In this document: positions 11,628 through 20,652 of the stretch, one piece after another
How the letters are laid out: each line of letters opens with the position of its first letter
Numbering within the stretch: position 1 is the first letter of the stretch
Notes under the pieces: model-generated
What the model saw: the letters and a program-made list of their open reading frames with translations, nothing else
Database searches by the model: none
What the model was told of the DNA's origin: nothing
Position numbers and translations under genes: made by a program
Assembly (NCBI RefSeq): GCF_030419005.1
Contig: NZ_CP106952.1
Span: 186,001 to 250,000, forward strand
DNA length: 64,000 bases
Source of the DNA: Eleftheria terrae
Lineage (GTDB): Bacteria > Pseudomonadota > Gammaproteobacteria > Burkholderiales > Burkholderiaceae_C
Direction: 5' to 3'

Positions 11628-12119
11628 TCACTCCGTGGCGTGGCGGCCCGGGGGGGCCGCCACGGGCCGAGGCGCCGGCAGCGGCGACTCGTAGAACAGC
11701 AGTTGCACCAGGGCCTGGCGGCTGCCCATCAGGTCTTCCAGCGTGTAGCCGTCAAGCACCGCGTGGAAGGCATCGACCGCTTCGCGCAGCGCCTGCCGCA
11801 GCCGGCAGGCCGGCGCGATGGCGCAGGCGCCGCGCTCCCGGTCGAAGCACTCCGCCGGCACGGCCGGCCCCTCGGCCCGCCGCACCACCTCGCCGATGCT
11901 CACCTGCGTTGGCGGCAGCGCCAGGCCGAGGCCGCCGCCCTTGCCGCGCACGGTGGCCACCCAGCCCTCCTTGCCGAGGAAGTGGACCACCTTCGTCAGG
12001 TGGTGCTCCGAGACGCCGTAGGCCTGGGCGATCGCGGCGATGGTGGCCCGCCTCGGTGCCTGCGCGGCCAGGTAGATGAGCACACGCAGGCAGTAGTCGG
12101 TGAAAGCGGTGAGCTTCAA
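11628..12119 (-). CDS. nsrR: Rrf2 family regulator, NsrR-type NO sensor
   Basis: 163 aa starting at a TTG: the sequence MKLTAFTDYCLRVL begins exactly there and AAGGAGG lies 6 bp upstream. Residues 1-60 form the Rrf2 winged helix. Asp8 and three cysteines, Cys91, Cys99 and Cys105, match the [4Fe-4S] ligand set of NsrR (Asp8 plus three Cys in the Streptomyces protein). NsrR represses NO-detoxification genes until NO destroys its cluster. Two NsrR-type palindromes occur in the window (14827-14849 and 40077-40099), which fits autoregulation through this operon and control of nos. IscR is less likely because no isc genes are nearby. Confidence 0.88.
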   Translation of the reverse strand: MKLTAFTDYCLRVLIYLAAQAPRRATIAAIAQAYGVSEHHLTKVVHFLGKEGWVATVRGKGGGLGLALPPTQVSIGEVVRRAEGPAVPAECFDRERGACAIAPACRLRQALREAVDAFHAVLDGYTLEDLMGSRQALVQLLFYESPLPAPRPVAAPPGRHATE

Positions 12120-12147
12120 GGCGGGCCTCCTTCCAGCGGTCTGTGCT

Positions 12148-14430
12148 TCAGCGGGCAGCGGCGCCGGCGGTGGCCAGCGGCACCCCGGCCGGTGTGCCGC
12201 GCGAGCCGCCCAGCAGCCGGCAGCCGTACACGGCCAGGCAGCAGGCGCCGAGCGAGAAGACGATGTCTCCCGGCACACGCAGCCACACCAGCGTCTCCAT
12301 CACCGCGGAATGCACGACCTCGGGCGAGCGGGCGTACCACAGCCCTTCGGCCACGCTGGCCCAGGCCTGGTAGATGCCGGCCGGCAACAGCGACATGAAC
12401 ACCATCATGGCCAGCCCGATGTTCAGGCCCCACCAGGCCGGTGCCAGCCAGCGGTCGGCATGCAGCGCACGGGCATACAGGCCGCGCAGGCAGAACAGCA
12501 TCAGGCCGATGCCCAGCATGCCGTACACACCGAACAGCGCCGCGTGACCGTGGGCCGCCGTGAGGTTCAGGCCCTGCACGTAGTACAGCGAGGCCGGCGG
12601 GTTGATGGCGAAGCCGAGCAGGCCGGCACCCACCGTGTTCCAGAAGCCCACCGCCAGGAAGCAGAGGATGGGCCACTTGTAGGCCTGCACCCAGGGCGCG
12701 GCCTTGCTGCGACGGTAGGTCTGCCAGCCTTCCAGCCCGATCAGCGTGAGCGGCACCACTTCCAGTGCCGAGAACACCGAGCCCACGGCGATCACCGAGG
12801 TCGGCGTGCCGGTGAAGTACAGGTGGTGCAGGGTCCCCAGGATGCCGCCGAACAGGAAGACGATGGTCTCCACCACAATGGCGCTGTTGGCCGTCGTCGT
12901 GCGCACCAGGCCCAGGCGGGTGAAGATCAGCGCGATGACTGCGGTGGCGAAGACTTCGAAGAAGCCCTCCACCCACAGGTGCACCAGCCACCAGCGCCAG
13001 TACTCGATCATCGAGTAGTGGGTGCCCTGGCCCCAGGTGAGCGAAGTGGCGTAGAAGCCGCCGATGCAGGTGGCCGACAGGAACACCATGGCGATCAGGC
13101 CGCGGGTTTCCGAAGGCCGCTTCAGCGCCGGCCACAGGGCCCGGCCCATCAGCAGCAGCCAGAACATCAGCCCGACAAACAGCAGCAGCTGCCAGACACG
13201 GCCCATGCTGGTGAACTCGAGCCCCTGGTTGCCGACCCAGAACGAGAAGGCTGCGCCTTCACGCTGCAGGTGGCCCAGCCAGCTGGTGGCAGTGGAGCCG
13301 ACGACGATGGCGATCAGCGCCCAGAACAGCACGTCCACGCCGAGCTTCTGCCAGCGAGGCTCCTGGCCCGACAGCAGCGGCGAGATGTAGAGGCCGGTGG
13401 CCAGCCAGGCGGTGGCGATCCAGAAGATGCCCACCTGGGTGTGCGCCGTGCGGCTGACCACATAGGGCAGCACGTCGGCCAGCGGCAGCCCGAAGAAGCT
13501 GCGGCCTTCCACCGCGTAGTGGGCGGTGATGATGCCCATGCCGATCTGCAGCAGGATCAGGCCGATCACCGCGAAGAAGTACTTGCGGGTGGCCTTCATC
13601 GACGGCGTGGCGACGGCGCCGAGCAGCGGGTCGGCCTGCGGCACCGCGAGGGCTTCCTCGTCCTTGTGCGAGCCGTGGATCCACAGCATGGCGGCAATGC
13701 CGGCCAGCAGCAGGATGACGCTGACGATGGACCACACCGCCGCCGAGGTGCTCAGCCGGTTGCCCACCAGCGGCTCATGCGGCCAGTTGCTGGTGTAGGA
13801 CAGGCCGGTCTCGCCCGGCCGGTCGGCCGCGGCGGCCCAGGCAGACCAGAAGAAGAAGGCGCCCAGCGCGTGCCGGGTCTCGGCCTGCGGCAGCGCGTTG
13901 TCGGTCATCGCGTACTGCTCGCGCAGCTCGGCGAAGCGGGGATCGCTGCCGAACAGGCTGTCGTAGTGCGCCGCGGTGCGGCGGATCGCCTCTGCCCGCT
14001 CGTTCGAGACAGTGAGGACGCCGGTCGCCGCATCATGGCCGTTGCGGCGGAACTCGGCCTGCACCAGCGCGTCGATCGCGCCGCGTTGCTCGAGCGACAG
14101 CCGCTCATAGGCGACTTGGTGGCGTCGCTCGGCCAGCAGCTCGCGCAGGGCCAGCGCTTCGCGGTGCAGCCAGTCGGCCGACCAGTCGGGCGCCACGTAG
14201 CTGCCGTGGCCCCAGACGGTGCCAAGCTGCTGGCCGCCGGCCGACAGCCAGGCCTGCTGGCCGCGCATCACTTCGCCCTCGCCGAACAGCGGCTGGCCGT
14301 CCTGGCTGACGACCGCCTTCGGCAGCGGCGGGGCTTGCAAATAGATCTGCCAGCCAAGGAAGCCCAAGGCGGCAAAGGACAGCAGGAAGATGACTCCCAG
14401 CCATTGCCATAGCTTGCGTGTAGGTTTCAT
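12148..14430 (-). CDS. norB: Quinol-dependent nitric oxide reductase (qNor)
   Basis: 760 aa, the usual qNor length. It reduces 2 NO to N2O with electrons from quinol, in the inner membrane. The N-terminal part has one transmembrane helix and a periplasmic cytochrome-c-like fold without a CxxCH haem motif. The NorB core carries the metal-site histidines in AHTQVGIFW, GTLHHLYFTG and AAHGHAALFGVYG, and the LWVEGFFEVF segment with the conserved glutamates. I chose the ATG at 14430, which gives the standard MKPTRKLWQWLG start; the Shine-Dalgarno (AGGACC) is weak. It lies between DUF2249 and nsrR. No norC is present, consistent with the quinol type. Confidence 0.95.
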   Translation of the reverse strand: MKPTRKLWQWLGVIFLLSFAALGFLGWQIYLQAPPLPKAVVSQDGQPLFGEGEVMRGQQAWLSAGGQQLGTVWGHGSYVAPDWSADWLHREALALRELLAERRHQVAYERLSLEQRGAIDALVQAEFRRNGHDAATGVLTVSNERAEAIRRTAAHYDSLFGSDPRFAELREQYAMTDNALPQAETRHALGAFFFWSAWAAAADRPGETGLSYTSNWPHEPLVGNRLSTSAAVWSIVSVILLLAGIAAMLWIHGSHKDEEALAVPQADPLLGAVATPSMKATRKYFFAVIGLILLQIGMGIITAHYAVEGRSFFGLPLADVLPYVVSRTAHTQVGIFWIATAWLATGLYISPLLSGQEPRWQKLGVDVLFWALIAIVVGSTATSWLGHLQREGAAFSFWVGNQGLEFTSMGRVWQLLLFVGLMFWLLLMGRALWPALKRPSETRGLIAMVFLSATCIGGFYATSLTWGQGTHYSMIEYWRWWLVHLWVEGFFEVFATAVIALIFTRLGLVRTTTANSAIVVETIVFLFGGILGTLHHLYFTGTPTSVIAVGSVFSALEVVPLTLIGLEGWQTYRRSKAAPWVQAYKWPILCFLAVGFWNTVGAGLLGFAINPPASLYYVQGLNLTAAHGHAALFGVYGMLGIGLMLFCLRGLYARALHADRWLAPAWWGLNIGLAMMVFMSLLPAGIYQAWASVAEGLWYARSPEVVHSAVMETLVWLRVPGDIVFSLGACCLAVYGCRLLGGSRGTPAGVPLATAGAAAR

Positions 14431-14522
14431 GGTTCGGTCCTGCGCGGCCCATCCAGCGGGGCGCATCGGTGTTCGTGGGGTGGGCGAGGCAGCGCCTCGC
14501 CCGGGTGCAAGGGCGCGGCGCT

Positions 14523-14795
14523 TCAGCCGCCGCACGAGCCGCAGCACTGGCCGGCCGGCGCCGAGCGCGAGATGCGCACGCGCCAGACCTCCGGCCCCTG
14601 CTCCAGGTCCTGCCAGACGAAGGCGCCCGGCCAGTTGGCCTGGAACTGCGAGTACAGCGGGCGCGGGTTGTGGTCGTTCACCAGCTCGAGTGCCCCGCCA
14701 GGCGGCAGCGCAGCGAAGGTGGAGAAGATGAGGGGATGGCGCTCGCGCGGGGACAGCAGGCGGACATCGATGAGGGCGGGAGCGGTCTGGCTCAT
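14523..14795 (-). CDS. DUF2249 domain protein, first gene of the norB operon
   Basis: 90 aa. DUF2249 features: LIDVRLLSPRERHPLIFSTFAALPPGGALELVNDHNPRPLYSQF and a closing VWRVRISR. The tail CCGSCGG has three Cys and could bind metal. DUF2249 proteins often accompany denitrification and NO-response genes, but their biochemical role is unknown. It is the first gene after the FNR-like (14896-14909) and NsrR-like (14827-14849) sites and is 92 bp upstream of norB. Confidence 0.85.
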   Translation of the reverse strand: MSQTAPALIDVRLLSPRERHPLIFSTFAALPPGGALELVNDHNPRPLYSQFQANWPGAFVWQDLEQGPEVWRVRISRSAPAGQCCGSCGG

Positions 14796-14826
14796 GAGGA
14801 ACTCCGGGACAGGCGGTCAGTGGTTA

Positions 14827-14849
14827 AAGATGCACCGGTGATGCACCTA
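14827..14849 (-). promoter_or_regulatory. NsrR-type operator
   Basis: On the plus strand the site reads AAGATGCA, 7 bp, TGCACCTA. The NsrR consensus is AAGATGCA-N7-TGCATCTT, so the left half matches 8/8 and the right 6/8. It lies 32-54 bp before the DUF2249 start and overlaps a possible -10 (TAGCAT on the minus strand, 14849-14854), a position suited to repression. A second such site is at 40077-40099. Confidence 0.68.
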
Positions 14850-14895
14850 TGCTAGGAACGGCCTGCCTGTGAAGCAATCAGCCAATGGACCTTGC

Positions 14896-14909
14896 TTGAT
14901 CCACCGCAA
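14896..14909 (-). promoter_or_regulatory. FNR/DNR-like box TTGAT-CCAC-CGCAA
   Basis: Eight of ten positions match TTGAT-N4-ATCAA, and the two mismatches (CG for AT) are the same as at the nosZ box 40053-40066. If transcription starts about 7 bp after the TAGCAT at 14849-14854, the box centre falls near -61, a class I activator position. It predicts anaerobic activation of the norB operon. Confidence 0.6.
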
Positions 14910-14975
14910 CAAGCGGCCGAACTCCGCCCGCGGCATGCCGCTTCCTGGCCACCTGCACCGCCCTGCCCGGCCGCC

Positions 14976-15863
14976 TCAGGGGGCCATGCACTTCAGCAGG
15001 TGCGACACGAAGCTGCGCAGCTTGGGCAACGGCCGGTGGTCCGGCAGGTAGAGCAGATGCACCGGCCGCGGTGGCGGAAGAAAGTCCTGCAGCAGCGGCA
15101 CCAGGCGGCCGGCCGCGATGTCCTCGGCCAGCAGCACCTCGGGCTGCATGAGCAGGCCGGCGCCGCCCAGGGCAGCCAGGCGCAGGGCCTGGCCGTTGTT
15201 GCTGGAGAACGGCCCCTCGCCGGGCCACTGGCCGGCCTGCTCGCCCTGGCCGCCCAGGTGCCATGCGGTGCGCCGCGTCCAGCTCAGGTGGCACAGGCAG
15301 CGATGGCGCGACAGCTCCGCCGGCGTGCGCGGCTGGCCGTGCCGGCGCAGGTAGTCGGGCGAGGCGCAGATGACGATGCGATAAGGCTGCAGCGGTCGCG
15401 CCACCAGCTCCGGATCGACCTCCGTGCCGATGCGCACGGCCAGGTCGTAGCCGTCTTCCACCAGGTCGACCATGCTGTCGCTGAGCACCAGCTCGATGCG
15501 CACCCGCGGGTACCGGGCCAGGTAGCTGGCCACCTGGGCCGCCACCACCGTGCTGCCCAGCGTCATGGGCGCGCTCACGCGCAGCAGCCCGCTTGGCGCG
15601 GCGCGCAGGCCTTCGATGGACGCCTCGGCCCAGCGCACCTGCTCCAGCACCTTCTGGCAATCGTCGCGGTAGCGCCGGCCCGCCTCGGTGAGGCTCTGCC
15701 GCCGTGTGCTGCGCTGGATGAGGCGGGCGCCAAGATGGGTTTCGAGCTCCCGAATGTGCTTGCCGACCATCACGGCCGAGATGTCCAGCCGTGCCGCCGC
15801 CGCAGTGAAGCTGCCCGCCTCGGCCACGGTGACAAAGACCTCCATGCTGCGCAGCTTGTCCAT
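14976..15863 (-). CDS. LysR-family transcriptional regulator
   Basis: 295 aa, N-terminal helix-turn-helix (MDKLRSMEVFVTVAEAGSFT) and a standard effector domain ending LRSFVSHLL. It is the close relative of the regulator at 3928-4809, with which it shares both termini. It is divergent from a short-chain dehydrogenase-like gene with 125 bp between start codons, the usual arrangement for a LysR regulator and its target. Ligand unknown. Confidence 0.92.
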   Translation of the reverse strand: MDKLRSMEVFVTVAEAGSFTAAAARLDISAVMVGKHIRELETHLGARLIQRSTRRQSLTEAGRRYRDDCQKVLEQVRWAEASIEGLRAAPSGLLRVSAPMTLGSTVVAAQVASYLARYPRVRIELVLSDSMVDLVEDGYDLAVRIGTEVDPELVARPLQPYRIVICASPDYLRRHGQPRTPAELSRHRCLCHLSWTRRTAWHLGGQGEQAGQWPGEGPFSSNNGQALRLAALGGAGLLMQPEVLLAEDIAAGRLVPLLQDFLPPPRPVHLLYLPDHRPLPKLRSFVSHLLKCMAP

Positions 15864-15988
15864 CGATTCCTAAAGGTGGGTTTGCAATGTGCGAAATCTA
15901 GCGCCATTTATCGCTCGGCCGACAAGGAAAACAATGCGGCACATCGCTTCCCGGCGATGTACCCAACCCTCCATCAGAAAGCTGCGTC

Positions 15989-16591
15989 ATGAAGAAAGTG
16001 CTTCTCATCGGTGCCACCGGCACCCTCGGCTCGGCGGTCGCCGAAGTCCTGGCCGCCCATCACACTGTCCTGCGAGCCGGCCGCCGCAGTGGCGAGCTGC
16101 AGGTGGACCTCACCGACGGCGCCAGCGTCGAGCGCCTGTTCGCCAGCGTCGGCAAGGTCGACGCGATCGTCAGCGCGGCTGGCCAGGTGCATTTCGGGCC
16201 GGTGCCGCAAATGACCGCCGAGCAGTTCGCCTTGGGCCTGAACGACAAGCTGCTGGGCCAGGTGCGCCTGGCCCTGGTCGGCCAGCACCACCTGAACGAC
16301 GGTGGCTCCATCACGCTGACCAGCGGCATCCTCTCGGACGAGCCGATCCCGCATGGCGCCAATGCGACCTCGGTGAACGCCGCGGTGGAGGGCTTCGTGC
16401 GTGGCGCGGCCATCGAGCTGCCGCGCGGCATCCGCATCAATGCCGTCAGCCCCACCGTGCTGAGCGAGTCGATGGACAGCTACGGCCCCTTCTTCCCCGG
16501 CTTCGAGCCGGTGCCGGCGCGGCGTGCGGCCCTGGCTTACCAGCGCAGCGTGGACGGCGCCCAGACCGGCCGCGTCTACCGCGTCTGGTGA
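15989..16591 (+). CDS. Short-chain dehydrogenase-like protein, catalytic Tyr/Lys absent
   Basis: 200 aa, short for an SDR. The nucleotide-binding motif is present (LIGATGTLGSAVAE, residues 5-18), as are SAAGQVHFG and the RINAVSPTVLSES segment. The classical YxxxK is missing: the aligned stretch ATSVNAAVEGF has Ala and Asn at the Tyr and Lys positions. It therefore probably binds NAD(P) but may not carry out normal SDR chemistry. The divergent LysR gene is the likely regulator. The Shine-Dalgarno is weak (AGAAAG). Confidence 0.85.
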   Translation: MKKVLLIGATGTLGSAVAEVLAAHHTVLRAGRRSGELQVDLTDGASVERLFASVGKVDAIVSAAGQVHFGPVPQMTAEQFALGLNDKLLGQVRLALVGQHHLNDGGSITLTSGILSDEPIPHGANATSVNAAVEGFVRGAAIELPRGIRINAVSPTVLSESMDSYGPFFPGFEPVPARRAALAYQRSVDGAQTGRVYRVW

Positions 16592-16791
16592 GGCGATGGC
16601 CACCGGCGTGCCAGGCACCGGGCCCGCTGCCGACGCCCGGAACGCCGGTCCGCCGCGTCGTCCCCGGCGCTGGTGGCCGGCGAGACGGCGAGACCCCTGG
16701 CTGCGTGTGCCGAGTCATTGAGCAGCGCAGCCCGGCGTCATAGGATCGCTGCACCTCGCGCGATGCCGCGCAAGCCAGAAGGAGGCGCACG

Positions 16792-18225
16792 ATGGACCCC
16801 ACGCACAACCCGACAGGCCAGCGCGAGACGGGCCCGGCATTGCGACGACGCGACTTCGCCGCGCTGGCCGGCGGTGCCTGGCTGGGCGCTGCGGCGTCCG
16901 CCCAGACCCAGGCGCCCCCCCCTGCCGGGCCGGCCCAGCCGCTGCAGCCGGGCGGCTGGAGCAACTGGTCCGGCCTGCAGCGCTGCACGCCGCAGCAGAT
17001 CCTCTCGCCCGGCAGCGAGGACGAGCTGGCCCACATCCTGCGCCATGCCGCCGGGCCGGTGCGCCTGGTGGGCGCAGGCCATTCCTTCAGTCCGCTGGTG
17101 CCCACCCCCGGCACGCTGGTGATGACCGATGGCCTGAGCGGAGTGCGCCAGCATGACCTGAACCGCCAGCGTGTCACCGTCGGTGGCGGCACCCGCATCG
17201 CGGTGCTGGCCCCCCTGCTCGACGCACTGGGCCTGGCATTGCCCAACCAGGGCGACATCAGCGTGCAATCGCTGGCCGGCGCCTATGCCACCGGCACGCA
17301 CGGCACCGGGGCCCAGCTGCCCGCGCTGCATGCGCAGGTGCGGGCCTTGCGGCTGCTGACCGCCACCGGCCAGCTGGTCGAGGCCAGCCGCGAGCGTTCA
17401 CCCGAGGTGTTCGACGCCGCGCGGGTCAGCCTGGGGGCACTCGGCGCCCTGACCGAAGTGGAGCTGCAGGTGCAGCCCCGCTTCTTCCTGCGCCGCCGGC
17501 TCTGGACCGCGCCGGTCGAGGAGCTGCTGGCTGCCGCGCCGGGCCTCGCCACCAGCCACCGGCACTTCGAGATGTACGTGCTGCCGCACACCGGCTATGG
17601 CGCCGGCATCACCCACGAGGAAGTCGCCCCCCAGGAGCCGCAAGTGGTGGACGGCGGCGACGAGGCCCTGCTGGACGACCTGCGGCGCCTGCGCAGCCTG
17701 CTGGGGCCCTGGCCCGCGCTGCGCCGCTGGGTGGCAGGGCGCCTGATCGGCCGGCGCGAAGCGATCTCGGTCGACCTCAGCTGGCGCCTGCTCAGCACCA
17801 CCCGCGCCACCCGCTTCAACGAAAGCGAATACCACGTACCCGCCGAGCAGGGCCTGGCCTGCCTGCAGGCGGTGCTGGCGCAGCTGGAGCGGCACAACGA
17901 AGCCTTCTTTCCGGTCGAGTTCCGTTATGTCGCAGCCGACGATGCCTGGCTCAGCCCCTTCTATGGCCGCGCCAGTTGCTCGATTGCCGTGCATGCCGCG
18001 GCCGACGAGCCGCACGACTACCTGCTGAGCGAGCTGGGCCCCCTGTTCCGGCGCCACGGCGGCCGCCCGCACTGGGGCAAGCTGCACGACCTCGGGCCGG
18101 CCGAGCTGGCAGCGCTGTATCCGCGCTGGCACGACTTCCAGGCCGTGCGGCGGGAGCTGGACCCGCAGGGCCGGCTGCTCAACGAGCCCTTGCGCCGGCT
18201 GTTCGGCGAGGCACCGCGTGGCTGA
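16792..18225 (+). CDS. Tat-exported FAD-linked oxidase, D-arabinono-1,4-lactone oxidase family
   Basis: 477 aa. AAGGAGG lies 9 bp before the ATG. The N-terminus has a twin-arginine signal (LRRRDFAALAGGAWLGAAASA). A PCMH-type FAD-binding domain covers about residues 70-240, with VRLVGAGHSFSPLV. The C-terminal ALO domain ends with the characteristic RPHWGKLHDL and LYPRWHDFQAVRRELDP. Relatives oxidise aldonolactones or alditols with O2 or other acceptors. The next gene overlaps by 8 bp and also has a Tat-like signal, so both products may work in the periplasm on one substrate. Confidence 0.88.
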   Translation: MDPTHNPTGQRETGPALRRRDFAALAGGAWLGAAASAQTQAPPPAGPAQPLQPGGWSNWSGLQRCTPQQILSPGSEDELAHILRHAAGPVRLVGAGHSFSPLVPTPGTLVMTDGLSGVRQHDLNRQRVTVGGGTRIAVLAPLLDALGLALPNQGDISVQSLAGAYATGTHGTGAQLPALHAQVRALRLLTATGQLVEASRERSPEVFDAARVSLGALGALTEVELQVQPRFFLRRRLWTAPVEELLAAAPGLATSHRHFEMYVLPHTGYGAGITHEEVAPQEPQVVDGGDEALLDDLRRLRSLLGPWPALRRWVAGRLIGRREAISVDLSWRLLSTTRATRFNESEYHVPAEQGLACLQAVLAQLERHNEAFFPVEFRYVAADDAWLSPFYGRASCSIAVHAAADEPHDYLLSELGPLFRRHGGRPHWGKLHDLGPAELAALYPRWHDFQAVRRELDPQGRLLNEPLRRLFGEAPRG

Positions 18226-19510
18226 GCGCCGCCGGCGCCTGCTGAAGGCGGCCGGCGCGGCGGCGCTGCTGGCCGGGGTGGCCGCCGCCTTGCGCCCTGC
18301 CGACCGCGGGGCGCCTCACGCGCCCTACTTCGCCACCCTGCAGCGGGCCCTGGCTGAAGCGGGCCTGGCCCGCCCGGCCATCGTGATCGACCGCGAGCGG
18401 CTGCAGCACAACCTGGGCTGGATCGGCGCGCGCGCGCGGCAGCAGGGCCTGCCATTGCGGGTGGTGGTCAAGTCACTGCCGTCGCTGGCGCTGCTGGACG
18501 CGGCCTGCGCCGCCTGGCAGACACAACGCGCCATGCTGTTCAATGCCGAGCAGCTGGTGCTAGTGGCCCGGCAGCGTCCGCAGCTCGGCCTGCTGCTCGG
18601 CAAGCCGCTGCCGGTGGCCGCCGCACGGCACGCCGCCCAGGTGCTGGCCGAGCGGGGCGCAGCCGATGCACTCGACCGCATCGAATGGCTGGTGGACACG
18701 CCCGCGCGGCTGCAGCAGTACCGCGAACTGGCCGCGGGGCTCGGCCGGCCGCTGAAGCTCAACATCGAGATTGATGTGGGCCTGCACCGCGGCGGCGTCG
18801 AATCGCCGCGGCAACTGGCCGAGATGCTGGCTCAGCTGCGCAGCGAGCCGCACCTGCGCTGGTCGGGCCTGATGGGCTATGACGCCCATGTGATGGCGCT
18901 GCCCGACCTGGCCGGCACCCGGCAGCAGGCGCGCCAGGCCGCGGAGCAGAGCTACCAGCGGCTCTGGGACGCCGCCCGCCAGGCCCTGCCCGGCGCCGCG
19001 CGCGACACCCTCACCCTGAACACCGGCGGCTCCGGCACCTTCCAGCTGCACGACCGCAGCGGCGTGGCGAACGAGGTGGCGGTGGGCTCGGCCGCGGTGA
19101 AGCCGGTCGACTTCGACCTGTCCTCGCTGGCCGAGCTGCAAGCCGCGGCTTTCATCGCCACCCCGGTGCTGAAGGACCTCGGGCCTTTCCGCCTGCCGCA
19201 AGGCGCAGGCTGGCTGTCGGCCGCCGCCCGCGCCTGGGACCGCAACCAGGCCCGGGCCTTTGCCATTCACGGCGGGCACTGGCTGGCCGACGTGGTCTCG
19301 CCTGCCGGCCTGGCGCCCAGCGGCTTGTTCGGCGCCTCCTCCAACCAGCAGGTGATGGTCGCCTCCGCCGGGGCGGCCTTGCGTCCCGATGAATGGGCGT
19401 TCCTGCGCCCACGGCAAAGCGAAGCCGTGCTGCTGCAGTTCGGCGAGCTGGTGATGGTGGAAGGCGGCCGTGTGGTGAGCACGGAGCCGGTGTTCCCCGT
19501 CTCGGCTTGA
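18218..19510 (+). CDS. Tat-exported PLP enzyme, alanine racemase / D-threonine aldolase-like
   Basis: 430 aa from a GTG overlapping the upstream gene by 8 bp, implying translational coupling. The N-terminus AERRRRLLKAAGAAALLAGVAAAL looks like a twin-arginine signal. The alanine-racemase N-terminal barrel follows, with the PLP lysine at Lys85 (VVVKSLPS) and IDVGLHRGG; the C-terminal part resembles the D-serine dehydratase / D-threonine aldolase domain, with a Cys-free metal site not obvious to me. Family members cleave or deaminate beta-hydroxy D-amino acids in the cytoplasm, so an exported version is unusual. The substrate is not deducible. Confidence 0.82.
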   Translation: MAERRRRLLKAAGAAALLAGVAAALRPADRGAPHAPYFATLQRALAEAGLARPAIVIDRERLQHNLGWIGARARQQGLPLRVVVKSLPSLALLDAACAAWQTQRAMLFNAEQLVLVARQRPQLGLLLGKPLPVAAARHAAQVLAERGAADALDRIEWLVDTPARLQQYRELAAGLGRPLKLNIEIDVGLHRGGVESPRQLAEMLAQLRSEPHLRWSGLMGYDAHVMALPDLAGTRQQARQAAEQSYQRLWDAARQALPGAARDTLTLNTGGSGTFQLHDRSGVANEVAVGSAAVKPVDFDLSSLAELQAAAFIATPVLKDLGPFRLPQGAGWLSAAARAWDRNQARAFAIHGGHWLADVVSPAGLAPSGLFGASSNQQVMVASAGAALRPDEWAFLRPRQSEAVLLQFGELVMVEGGRVVSTEPVFPVSA

Positions 19511-19631
19511 GCACGGGCAACGCGCCGGTCTTCCGCCGCGACAGCGGATCCTGCACAGGACCGGCGAGCCGGCGGGCCGCCCCGCCGATGTGGCCCCGGC
19601 CGCGCCGCCTGCGGCGATGCCGGGCCCCGCT

Positions 19632-20531
19632 TCAGCCCCGGGCCAATGCCAGGATCTCCTCTCGCAGCCAGCGCTGTCCGCCATGGCCATGGTTGCGTTC
19701 GTGCCAGACCATGCCGACCTCGAAGCCCTCCACCGGGAATGGGCAGTCGAGCACCTTGAGCGGATGGGAGGGTTGGCGCACCAGCCGTTGCGGCACCAGC
19801 GCGACGAAATCCGACTGCGCCACGATGCCGGGAACGAACAGGAAGGACGCTGCCGACAGCACCACCTTGCGCCGGTACCCGAGCGCGGCGAGCGCATCGT
19901 CCACCGGGGTGGTGAAGGCGCCGCCACCGGGCGAGACGATCACATGCTCCAGCTCGGCAAAGGCCTCGACGGTGAGGCCCGCCCGCAGGCGGGGATGGTG
20001 TCGGCGGCCGATGAGGACATAGCGCTCGTCGAACAGATGGCGTGCCCGCATGCCCGGTGGCGCCACCTGCGGCGTCATCAACGCCAGGTCGACCTCACCG
20101 CGCAGCAGCTGTGCTTCCAGCTGGGCGGGGTCGAGCTGGCGCATGGCCACCCGCACGCCGGGCGCCCGGGTGCGCAACTGGAGCACCAGCGGCTGCAGCA
20201 GCGCCACCTGCAGGTAGTCGGTGCAGGCGATCGCGACGGTGAGCGTGGCGCTGGCGGGATCGAAGTGCCGGTGCGAGGAGACGGTCACACGCACCTGGTC
20301 GAGGGCCTGCCGCAGCGGTTGCAACAGTTCCAAGGCCTTGGCGGTGGGCGTCATGCCGCGCTGCGCGGGGATCAGCAAGGGGTCGTCGAAGACATCCCGC
20401 AGCCGGGCCAGCTGGGCGCTGACCGCGGGCTGACTGAGGTGCAGGCGGGCGGCGGCCTTGGTGACGTTCTGCTCGACCAGCAGAGCCTCCAGTGTCACCA
20501 ACAGGTTGAGGTCGAGGCGCCTGGTATCCAT
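19632..20531 (-). CDS. LysR-family transcriptional regulator (NodD/NahR-like group)
   Basis: 299 aa from MDTRRLDLNLLVTLEALLVEQNVTKAAARLHLSQP, the start typical of the NodD/NahR/LinR group; the frame is open 5' but that part is not conserved. The effector domain ends near LREEILALARG. It is divergent from the NAD(P)H oxidoreductase at 20653, with an 18-bp GTGA...TCAC palindrome between them. Confidence 0.93.
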   Translation of the reverse strand: MDTRRLDLNLLVTLEALLVEQNVTKAAARLHLSQPAVSAQLARLRDVFDDPLLIPAQRGMTPTAKALELLQPLRQALDQVRVTVSSHRHFDPASATLTVAIACTDYLQVALLQPLVLQLRTRAPGVRVAMRQLDPAQLEAQLLRGEVDLALMTPQVAPPGMRARHLFDERYVLIGRRHHPRLRAGLTVEAFAELEHVIVSPGGGAFTTPVDDALAALGYRRKVVLSAASFLFVPGIVAQSDFVALVPQRLVRQPSHPLKVLDCPFPVEGFEVGMVWHERNHGHGGQRWLREEILALARG

Positions 20532-20549
20532 GCCATGGATAGTAGCGCA

Positions 20550-20567
20550 GTGATTCTTCAATTTCAC
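20550..20567. promoter_or_regulatory. Candidate LysR operator palindrome
   Basis: GTGATTCTTCAATTTCAC has GTGA/TCAC ends and an AT-rich core in an otherwise GC-rich region. It sits 19 bp before the LysR start and 86 bp before the oxidoreductase start, where a shared LysR site would be expected. It does not strictly fit T-N11-A. Confidence 0.4.
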
Positions 20568-20652
20568 CGATGGCACGCAATGCCGGACAGTGCTGCAGGA
20601 CGCCGCATGCGCGCCCGATGCCTCCCCCAAGACCCAGCATGAAAGTGAAGTG

